A stretch of 64,000 nucleotides of DNA from Bacteroidota bacterium. GTDB lineage: Bacteria; Bacteroidota; Rhodothermia; Rhodothermales; UBA10348. How positions within the stretch are numbered: the stretch's first letter is position 1; each line of letters starts with the position of its first letter. Where the stretch lies: NCBI GenBank assembly GCA_029262835.1, contig JAJCYQ010000031.1:1-64000 (forward strand). Reading direction: 5' to 3'. The position numbers were made by a program, and so were the translations under genes. Below the pieces are notes generated by a model. The model searched no databases. It saw only the letters and a program-made list of their open reading frames with translations, and was not told the origin of the DNA. Of the stretch, positions 53,947-61,048 are shown one piece after another.

Positions 53947-55401
53947 ATGGATCTTTCGCAGGCATATTCCTCCATGTGGGCCGACATTGCCGCTGCCCTG
54001 CCGCTCGTCATCGTTTCGCTGGCGGGGCTGGTGGTGGTCGTCTTTGACGCCTACCGAAACCGGCACGCTGCGACCCCGCTCATTACGCTCGCGGCGCTCG
54101 TCCTTGCCTTCGCCGTTGAAATCCCGGCCCTTTCGGCGGACGGTACAGCATTCCATGGCATGCTGCGGATTGGCGGCGCGGCGGCCTTCGTCAACCTGCT
54201 CATCCTTGGCAGCGGCATACTGACCGTCATGCTGGCCATGCCGTACCTGAAACGGCTCGACATGCACATCGGGGAGGTCTATTCGATGGTGCTTTTTGCT
54301 ACAGCGGGCATGCTCATGCTGGGCGCGGCAAACCACCTCGTGACCATCTTCGTGGGCCTTGAAACGATGTCCGTGTGTCTCTACATCCTGACAGGCCTTG
54401 TTCGAAAGAACCAGGGCGCCATTGAGAGTGCACTCAAGTATTTCCTGCTGGGTGCCTTCTCCACCGGCTTCTTCCTCTACGGCATGGCGCTCCTCTATGG
54501 CGCGACAGGTACAATGAGCCTGTCCGACATGCAGGTTGCCGCTGGCAGTGGATCGGTCATGTTCTGGGCGGGTGTGGCGCTCCTGCTCGTCGGGTTTCTG
54601 TTCAAGGTCAGCGCCGTCCCGTTCCATATGTGGACGCCCGACGTGTACCAGGGCGCCCCAACCCCGCTGGTCGGATTCATGTCCACGGCGTCCAAAGCCG
54701 CTGCCTTTGCTGCGCTGATCACCGTACTCGTGCTGGCCCTGCCGCCCGAGCGATGGACCGGCGTGTTGGCCGTATTTGCAGTCATCACGATGGTGATTGG
54801 CAACGTCCTCGCCCTCTCACAGTCGAACGTCAAGCGGATGCTCGCCTATTCATCTATTGCCCACGCCGGCTACATCCTGGTGGCACTCGCGGCAGGGACT
54901 CCGGAAGGCTACTCGGGCGCACTGTTCTACCTGCTCGTCTATACGGTCATGAACATCGGCGCCTTTGGCGTCATGAGCCAACTGGAATGGGACGACGCCC
55001 AGGGCAGTACACAGAGCCTTGATTCGCTCGCTGGCGTCGGCTACCGCCGGCCACTTCTCGGATGGACAATGGTATTTTTCATGTTTTCCCTTGCCGGGTT
55101 TCCTCCGCTGGCCGGTTTCCTCGGCAAGTGGGCTGTCTTTGCTCCAGCCATCGATGCCGATCTTGTCTGGCTGGCCATCACGGGGGTCCTGGCAAGCGCC
55201 GTGTCGGCCTATTACTACCTGCGCGTGCTCGTCGTCTTCTTCATGAAGAGTGCCCGCGATGGTGAGCCCGGAACCGCCGCCGGTGAAGCCTTCGTTATTC
55301 CGACCATGACGCGCGGCGTACTCATTTTCTGCACCGCACTGCTCGTCGTGCTCGGCGTCACCACGTTCGCCTGGGATTTGACGGGGACTTTCTTCGGTTG
55401 A
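53947..55401 (+). CDS. nuoN: NADH-quinone oxidoreductase subunit N
   Basis: A 484-residue antiporter-like subunit with about 14 membrane helices. FVGLETMSVCLYILTGLVRKN carries the conserved Glu, FLFKVSAVPFHMWTPDVYQGAPTP the conserved Lys, and SNVKRMLAYSSIAHAGYILVA the discontinuous helix. It closes the nuoJ-K-L-M-nhaD-pcd-N cluster. A 138-base gap separates it from sodA. Confidence 0.97.
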   Translation: MDLSQAYSSMWADIAAALPLVIVSLAGLVVVVFDAYRNRHAATPLITLAALVLAFAVEIPALSADGTAFHGMLRIGGAAAFVNLLILGSGILTVMLAMPYLKRLDMHIGEVYSMVLFATAGMLMLGAANHLVTIFVGLETMSVCLYILTGLVRKNQGAIESALKYFLLGAFSTGFFLYGMALLYGATGTMSLSDMQVAAGSGSVMFWAGVALLLVGFLFKVSAVPFHMWTPDVYQGAPTPLVGFMSTASKAAAFAALITVLVLALPPERWTGVLAVFAVITMVIGNVLALSQSNVKRMLAYSSIAHAGYILVALAAGTPEGYSGALFYLLVYTVMNIGAFGVMSQLEWDDAQGSTQSLDSLAGVGYRRPLLGWTMVFFMFSLAGFPPLAGFLGKWAVFAPAIDADLVWLAITGVLASAVSAYYYLRVLVVFFMKSARDGEPGTAAGEAFVIPTMTRGVLIFCTALLVVLGVTTFAWDLTGTFFG

Positions 55402-55539
55402 TGGCGCCCAGCGAAATTCCGCCTCCGAAGCGAATTGACGCCATTCTTAAAACCGTCTTGAAAACAAGAGCGGGGCGCCCATCGTACGACAGGCCTGAAT
55501 AAACACTGGAATACATCATTCAACGGCCCACCAAGACCA

Positions 55540-56145
55540 ATGGCACATACTTTACCTGATCTTCCCTACGCCCACGACGCTCTCGAACCCCACATTGATG
55601 CCCGCACCATGGAAATTCACCATGGGAAGCACCACGCCGGTTACGTGGCGAAACTGAACGCCGCCCTTGAGGGCCACGATGCACTGCTGGCCAAGTCCGT
55701 GGAAGACCTGCTCGGCGGCATTGACAGCGTCCCGGAAGGTATCCGCGGCGCCGTCCGCAACAATGGCGGTGGCCACGCCAACCACTCGCTGTTCTGGAGC
55801 ATACTTTCTCCAAATGGAGGCGGCAGCCCGTCTGGCGACCTCGGGGCGTCCATTGACAGTGCATTCGGTTCATTCGATGCGTTCAAGGAGGAGTTCTCAA
55901 ATGCCGCCGCGACGCGGTTCGGCTCCGGCTGGGCCTGGCTTGTCGTCTCAGGCGGCAAGCTCAAGGTCTATTCGACCGCCAACCAGGATTCTCCCCTCAT
56001 GCAGGGCGATACCCCGGTTCTCGGGCTCGATGTATGGGAGCACGCCTACTATCTGAACTATCAGAACCGCCGCCCGGACTATATTTCGGCTTTCTGGAAC
56101 GTGGTCGACTGGAATGCAGTAGCGGCACGTGTCAACGCAGTTTGA
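55540..56145 (+). CDS. sodA: Superoxide dismutase (Mn/Fe family)
   Basis: Dismutates superoxide. A 201-residue protein with no signal peptide. The metal ligands appear as His in [10 protein letters not shown], His in [10 protein letters not shown], and Asp plus His in [19 protein letters not shown] with Gly and the later DTPVLGLD fit the Mn-type or cambialistic group, but the metal cannot be fixed by eye. The 3' end overlaps the GTG start of the phosphopantetheinyl transferase by 17 bases. Confidence 0.95.
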   Translation: MAHTLPDLPYAHDALEPHIDARTMEIHHGKHHAGYVAKLNAALEGHDALLAKSVEDLLGGIDSVPEGIRGAVRNNGGGHANHSLFWSILSPNGGGSPSGDLGASIDSAFGSFDAFKEEFSNAAATRFGSGWAWLVVSGGKLKVYSTANQDSPLMQGDTPVLGLDVWEHAYYLNYQNRRPDYISAFWNVVDWNAVAARVNAV

Positions 56146-56848
56146 CGTTGCGCTTCCACGGGACATTCCCGCGGATATCCAGGTTCTGTCAGGTTCGCTC
56201 AGCGATCTTGACGATGGTTCGTGGGTGGACGTTCTGACGCATGAAGAACATGACCGGCGGGCCTCGTTCAGGAACGAGGCCCGCCGTCGTCTTTTTACGC
56301 TCGGCCGCCTGGTATTGCGCCAACACCTGGGCGAACGGCTTGACCTGGATCCGGCGCAGGTGCCGATTTCCATCCACGAAAGCGGACGCCTCGTGCTGGA
56401 CGCTGGCGGAGTCCGTGGCCGCCCCGGTGCCCAATCCTCCCACCTGCAGATTTCCCTTGCCCACTCGGGTGAGCGTGCTATCGCCGCGAGTGGCAACCGG
56501 CCGCTCGGCGTGGACATTGAGATCATGAAGCCGCGTACGGAGCGCCTGCTCGACTACATCACGCACGCGGACGAGCGGCCGCTCCTGGGCCTCCTGGCGC
56601 CGACCGCGCACGAACAACTTCATGCTGTCTGGACCATCAAGGAAGCCGTTCTGAAGGGCTCGGGCACGGGACTTCGCACGGGACCCCGCCACCTTCGTAT
56701 CACAGCCCGGAATCCCGTGCCGACTGCGGCCATGGCAACTTCCCCCAAGAATTGGCGCCTGGCTGCCGTCCAGGATACCGGCGGCCAGACCTGGAACGGC
56801 ATCTACCATTTTAGCGACGACTATGCCGTAGCCGTGGCGTGGGGATGA
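56129..56848 (+). CDS. 4'-phosphopantetheinyl transferase (Sfp type)
   Basis: Transfers phosphopantetheine from CoA to carrier proteins. The 239-residue length and motifs point to the Sfp/Gsp class rather than Acp[28 protein letters not shown] with the Mg-binding Asp and Glu, and [15 protein letters not shown]. It may serve fatty-acid ACP or a secondary-metabolite carrier; no such genes are in the window. The GTG start lies inside the end of sodA. Confidence 0.9.
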   Translation: MSTQFDVALPRDIPADIQVLSGSLSDLDDGSWVDVLTHEEHDRRASFRNEARRRLFTLGRLVLRQHLGERLDLDPAQVPISIHESGRLVLDAGGVRGRPGAQSSHLQISLAHSGERAIAASGNRPLGVDIEIMKPRTERLLDYITHADERPLLGLLAPTAHEQLHAVWTIKEAVLKGSGTGLRTGPRHLRITARNPVPTAAMATSPKNWRLAAVQDTGGQTWNGIYHFSDDYAVAVAWG

Positions 56849-56879
56849 TACGGGTCGTGACCGGCGAATGGCGGGCGAG

Positions 56880-58286
56880 CTACACTTCCGTCGCCTTCCA
56901 CCGGCCGAGGCGAAACTGCCAGATGCTGATCAGGGCGGCCGAGGCCTGGCCCGCCACAATGCCCCAGAATACGCCTTCAGGCCCCAATCCGGCATACAGC
57001 GCCAGATACCACGCAACGGGCAACTGGATAACCCAGAAAGCAAACAGGTGAATCCACGTCGGGGTCGTCGTATCGCCCGCTCCATTGAACGCCTGGATGA
57101 GCACCATGCTGACAGCCCAGATCGGGTAGGCGGCTGTCAGGATCCGGATACTCTCGACGCCCACCGACACGGCTGCCTCATCGACCACGAACCAGAGAAC
57201 GACGGCGTCTGCGAACCACCAGATAGCAGCGCCCATTGCAGAAAGAAAGACCGCGTCGACCGCCGTACAGTACCACACCGAGCGCACGGCGCGGTCGGGT
57301 TGTTTTGCCCCCAGGTTCTGCCCGACGAGCGTGGCCGCCGCGTTGGCAATACCCCAGGATGGGAGCAGTGCAAATACGATAATGCGGATGGCCACCGTGT
57401 ACCCCGCGAGCGCCTCGCTGCCGAACTCGGCCATGATACGCATGAGGGCGAGCCAACTGGCCGTTCCCACGAGATATTGCATCATGCCGGGCAGCGAGAT
57501 ACGGATCAGGCGCCGAAGCACGGATCCATGGACGACCATGTGTCGCCGAAGAACCTGCAGACGGCCCCGCCCCCCCATCAGTACCCAGATCTGGTAGGCT
57601 ACGCCGGTACCGCGTCCAATCGCGGTTGCCACGGCGGCACCTGTCACACCCATCGCCGGTACCGGTCCCCATCCAAAAATCAGGATCGGGTCGAGAATGA
57701 TATTCAGGATATTGGCCATCCAGAGAGCGCGCATGGCCATCGAGGCGTCGCCTGCGCCGCGGAAGACGGCGTTGAAGAGGAAAAGCAGCAGGATCGTGGC
57801 ATTCGTACCGAGCATGACCTGGGCATAGCCGGTTCCGACCTCCACGACGGCAGGTGACGCACCCATGAGCCGCAAAAGGTCATCGGCAATGAAGACGCAC
57901 AGTAGCCCGACTGGAATGGCGATGCCGATTGTCAGGAGAAAGGCCTGCCACACGGTCGCCGACGCTCCGTCCGGATCGCCCTCCCCCGTGCGCCGCGCGA
58001 CCATGGCGGTCGCAGCCATACTGAGGCCGAGCCCGATGGCAAAAATGATGATGATGAGGCTCGCCGTCAGCCCAACGGCTGCAACCGCATCAGCACCGAG
58101 CCGCCCCACAAAGTAGATATCCACCACCTCGAGCACCGACTGCATGACCATCTCGAGCACCATCGGAATGGAAAGCACGATGATGGCGCGCCAGAGGCTG
58201 CCGGAGGTGTAGTTGAACGAATTGCCGCGCATGGCGGCAGAGATGTCGCGCCAGAGCGACGACCTGGAATTGGAATCAGAATGCAT
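56880..58286 (-). CDS. MATE family efflux transporter
   Basis: A 468-residue inner-membrane antiporter with 12 predicted helices and an amphipathic N-terminus. IPMVLEMVMQSVLEVVDIYFVGRLGADAVAA in parts is the typical MATE opening, repeated in divergent form near residue 250 (RISLPGMMQYLVGTASWLALMRI). The family exports cationic drugs or metabolites with Na+ or H+. It is a single gene converging on the PPTase gene, with 31 bases between stops. Confidence 0.93.
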   Translation of the reverse strand: MHSDSNSRSSLWRDISAAMRGNSFNYTSGSLWRAIIVLSIPMVLEMVMQSVLEVVDIYFVGRLGADAVAAVGLTASLIIIIFAIGLGLSMAATAMVARRTGEGDPDGASATVWQAFLLTIGIAIPVGLLCVFIADDLLRLMGASPAVVEVGTGYAQVMLGTNATILLLFLFNAVFRGAGDASMAMRALWMANILNIILDPILIFGWGPVPAMGVTGAAVATAIGRGTGVAYQIWVLMGGRGRLQVLRRHMVVHGSVLRRLIRISLPGMMQYLVGTASWLALMRIMAEFGSEALAGYTVAIRIIVFALLPSWGIANAAATLVGQNLGAKQPDRAVRSVWYCTAVDAVFLSAMGAAIWWFADAVVLWFVVDEAAVSVGVESIRILTAAYPIWAVSMVLIQAFNGAGDTTTPTWIHLFAFWVIQLPVAWYLALYAGLGPEGVFWGIVAGQASAALISIWQFRLGRWKATEV

Positions 58287-58514
58287 GAATCGCCGTGTTA
58301 CTGGGCGACTCGTTCACGATCAAGTTTTCGTGGAATGCGAATCGCCCGCCTGCTGAATATTGGTCTTCACTGGTCTTGAGGCCTGGCGACGATGTACATG
58401 GTAGAGCACCTGATATCTGGGGTCTGACAAGAGACCATGGTCTGGATGCGCCCGGAACTGGGCAATGGGAAACATACACGCGGTCTGGGCTGGGTACCCA
58501 AGAATAAAATCGGC

Positions 58515-58549
58515 CGGGAAGCTGTTCCACCTCAGTCGGGAAGCTGTTC
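58515..58549. repeat. 13-base direct repeat at the abiEii 3' end
   Basis: CGGGAAGCTGTTC occurs at 58515-58527 and 58537-58549, spaced 22 bases start to start. The second copy encodes the last residues of the AbiEii-like toxin (EQLPD) and the first lies just beyond its stop, so the tail of the gene seems to have been duplicated. The rest of 58287-58514 shows no gene. Confidence 0.6.
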
Positions 58550-59326
58550 GACCAGAGCCATCATCACGAGGCTGACGGCAGCGGTCATGTCCCAGTTCGT
58601 TCCCGTGGCGAGCAACGGACTGATATCCGCCGTGAATCCTCGGTCCCTCATCTTTTCAAGCAGATTTTGTTGAAAACGAAATCGACTGACGCCGTTATTT
58701 TCATGTTCCATATACGCCATAAATGCGTCAATTATGGCGTGCGTGTCAACTGGCCACTCATTCAATGCTACCGCGAGGTCAAAAAGATCTCGGCCCTTCT
58801 TCCGTTGATATAGTGCGCGCAACTTGGTGGCCAATAATTCCTCCAGTGAATAGCTGCATATATCGGCCTCTCCGCTGAACCAGCGCGACGCCATCTCGAA
58901 TCGTTCCTGCCGATATCCAAAAACTGAAAAGTGTTCTCGCGTGTTGATTTCAACCTTTAGCCTCAGCGGAATCGGGGGTTGATCCTCAGAATCGAATCGG
59001 AAATTCAGTGTTACTCGGCCGGCACTCTGCTTCCACTGCGCCTGTCCAAGCCACGGTTCAAGGACCTCTCGGAGGGCGGTCATCACGGGTCCGGCTGGTT
59101 CGGGACGAATCTGCACCAGGTCTATGTCTTCCGAGTACCTATAGGGAGGTCGGAAATGCAGTTTGTACAGAGCGGTCCCCCCGCGGAAGGCCAATGACGT
59201 GCCAATAACGGGGTGTGAAAATATTTCGACCAACGCCCTGCTGATGACAAGGTCCTGTTCTACCTGGTAATCCTGCACCCATGGTGCTTGGGCTCGCCAT
59301 TCCGTGATGTAATCTCTTGGGATCAT
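58532..59326 (-). CDS. abiEii: AbiEii/AbiGii-type nucleotidyltransferase toxin (type IV TA)
   Basis: A 264-residue DNA-polymerase-beta-fold nucleotidyltransferase. FRGGTALYKLHF (about 47-58) and RYSEDIDLVQI (about 62-73) supply the GS-like and DxD motifs, and LEELLATKLRALYQR and KGRDLFDLAVAL complete the family pattern. AbiEii-type toxins block growth, and some modify tRNA ends with nucleotides; the partner AbiEi represses the operon. The start overlaps the antitoxin stop by 4 bases. Base composition is lower in GC than the neighbours, which suggests acquisition by transfer. Confidence 0.92.
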   Translation of the reverse strand: MIPRDYITEWRAQAPWVQDYQVEQDLVISRALVEIFSHPVIGTSLAFRGGTALYKLHFRPPYRYSEDIDLVQIRPEPAGPVMTALREVLEPWLGQAQWKQSAGRVTLNFRFDSEDQPPIPLRLKVEINTREHFSVFGYRQERFEMASRWFSGEADICSYSLEELLATKLRALYQRKKGRDLFDLAVALNEWPVDTHAIIDAFMAYMEHENNGVSRFRFQQNLLEKMRDRGFTADISPLLATGTNWDMTAAVSLVMMALVEQLPD

Positions 59327-60132
59327 GAATCGACCTCAATTTCAGTATTGACGCCCACTTTCCATTCGTCGTCCCGGTCCGTCAATGAGTCCGTTGATCC
59401 TGGCAATAGAAGGGTATACTCACGGGCGTATTTCGAGACAAACGACCTGAGCTCCCTCATCTGACTGCTGGCGTCAACCAAGTCCATCAAGTAACCCAAT
59501 CGCTGCGACCATGCAATGGGAGACAGTTTTGCGGACGCTACCAATTTTGTGGGATCAATTTTCTCTGCCAGATCAGCCAGCACCGAAGCCACGTTGTCGA
59601 GCCCTCCGGAGCGATCATAGTATCCGACCAGGTCGAGTGCCGTTGCCTCAGGCGTCGAGACGGCAATGAATCCGCGGGGAGTATTGAATTCTTCGACGGA
59701 TATCCGACTCGCGTTCCGCCGCTGGATGAATGCGATACGAACACGACCGCATGTAATGGGCCGTCTGGTTTTTTCAAGTACGACCTGGAACTCCTGGGGT
59801 CGATGATGCGCCGCGCCGTGGAATTGGGCAGCAGACAATAAGCCAACGTAGTACCGGGCGCCCACGAAATCCATGAGTGCCGGGATGAAGTGATCGGCTG
59901 GCAGACAACCGACAGAGCGATACTCAGGCGGAACGATGACGTAAAACCCGCGCGCTGGAGATGCAATGACGTTCTGCTGCAAAAGCCTATGCATAGCCAT
60001 CCGGGTGGCTTGCGCTGAGACTCCCAATGCTGCACGTACTTCTCCAGATAAGAAGTGGTACCGGCCAGACGCGGCGAGTGCATCCACGTATGTCCGTGCA
60101 TTTGGAGCGTGATCTTCCGATTTCATACGCAT
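59323..60132 (-). CDS. abiEi: AbiEi-type antitoxin/transcriptional repressor (type IV TA)
   Basis: A 269-residue protein. The N-terminal winged helix (about 12-70, with GVSAQATRMAMHRLLQQNVI) is followed by AbiEi_4-type sequence: YYVGLLSAAQFHGAAHHRPQEFQVV and TPEATALDLVGYYDRSGG are characteristic. It should bind the inverted repeat directly upstream and counter AbiEii without forming a stable complex, as described for type IV systems. ATG at 60126 is an alternative start. The operator abuts the first codon, leaving no Shine-Dalgarno, so translation may be leaderless or begin further in. Confidence 0.9.
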   Translation of the reverse strand: MRMKSEDHAPNARTYVDALAASGRYHFLSGEVRAALGVSAQATRMAMHRLLQQNVIASPARGFYVIVPPEYRSVGCLPADHFIPALMDFVGARYYVGLLSAAQFHGAAHHRPQEFQVVLEKTRRPITCGRVRIAFIQRRNASRISVEEFNTPRGFIAVSTPEATALDLVGYYDRSGGLDNVASVLADLAEKIDPTKLVASAKLSPIAWSQRLGYLMDLVDASSQMRELRSFVSKYAREYTLLLPGSTDSLTDRDDEWKVGVNTEIEVDS

Positions 60133-60155
60133 ATAGTAACGATAGTTGTTACTAT
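60133..60155 (-). promoter_or_regulatory. Inverted-repeat operator at the abiE start
   Basis: A perfect inverted repeat, ATAGTAAC and GTTACTAT, with a 7-base spacer directly abuts the abiEi start codon. AbiEi antitoxins are known to repress their own promoters through inverted repeats. The position next to the first codon suggests negative autoregulation at this site. Confidence 0.65.
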
Positions 60156-60220
60156 GTGCAAATGATTTCTAAGCTATTCCAGGATTGAAACCATCCCGCT
60201 CTTTTCCGTAGGCCGGAAGG

Positions 60221-60952
60221 ATGAAAAGGAAAAAGATCCTCGTATTCCTGGCCGTCATCGTGATCGGGTTCATCATGTTCGCCGCGCCTGCCATCTTCTT
60301 CCAGATGGGTGGCTTGGGTGGCTATCAGGGTCACAATTTCGCCCTGCTCGGCATCATCCAGTTGGTGCTGGTGGTCGGCGTTCTGCGCGTCGGAACGCGC
60401 ATGCTGGGCATGAACTTCCACGACATTGGGCTGCGCGCGCCGGACTTCAGGTCCCGGCCGTTCCGGCGCGACCTTCTACTCGGCACCGGGGCAGCGGCCG
60501 TCTGGTTTGTCGTCCAGTTTTTGGTCCTGTTCCCGCAGACCGGCGGCGCCAGCCGCCCCGATATCGCTGAAATCCTGCAGATGGTGGATGGCCGGTGGGC
60601 GAACGTGTTGTGGTATCTGCCACTGGGGGTGCTCGGCGGTGGCGTGGCCGAAGAGCTGTACAACCGCGGCTTCTTCATCACGGTGCTGCGCGGCATCCTG
60701 GGCGGCGACAGAACGTTGGCCGGTTCATCAGGCGGTATGGGTTGGCCCGCCCTTCTCGCAGCCACTCTGTCTGTGGTGTTCTTCGCCGCGGGGCATCTGC
60801 CGTCTGGTTTCATCGAATGGGTGGACATCCTCATCCCGAGTATCGGATATGCTGCGATTTTCCTGTACACCGGCCGCCTGACCGCGTGCATTGTGGCCCA
60901 CTCGATCTGGAACAGCATGGCGGTCGCCGGGATTTCCCTGGTTTATGGATGA
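60221..60952 (+). CDS. CPBP family intramembrane metalloprotease
   Basis: A 243-residue inner-membrane protein with about seven hydrophobic segments. All three CPBP/Abi motifs are present: EELYNRGFF (EExxxR), FFAAGH (FxxxH) and HSIWN (HxxxN). These bind the catalytic metal in Rce1-like proteases. Bacterial members act in bacteriocin immunity or maturation or have unknown roles, and the target here is not known. It is a single gene, divergent from the abiE pair. Confidence 0.9.
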   Translation: MKRKKILVFLAVIVIGFIMFAAPAIFFQMGGLGGYQGHNFALLGIIQLVLVVGVLRVGTRMLGMNFHDIGLRAPDFRSRPFRRDLLLGTGAAAVWFVVQFLVLFPQTGGASRPDIAEILQMVDGRWANVLWYLPLGVLGGGVAEELYNRGFFITVLRGILGGDRTLAGSSGGMGWPALLAATLSVVFFAAGHLPSGFIEWVDILIPSIGYAAIFLYTGRLTACIVAHSIWNSMAVAGISLVYG

Positions 60953-61048
60953 TGCCGCGATCCGGCCGCACCTTTGGGAAGCGCCGCAAAACCTCCCTCC
61001 GTTAACGGCGTTAACAGGCACCTGACCGAACGCCATTACACGGAACTC

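Noticed and set aside
58276-58530. 84-codon frame between the MATE and abiEii genes
   Set aside because: Its EQLPG start is only the duplicated toxin tail; the rest is unlike any protein.
61013-61031. GTTAACGGCGTTAAC near-palindrome before icmF
   Set aside because: A single short site with no second copy found nearby; too little to call an operator.
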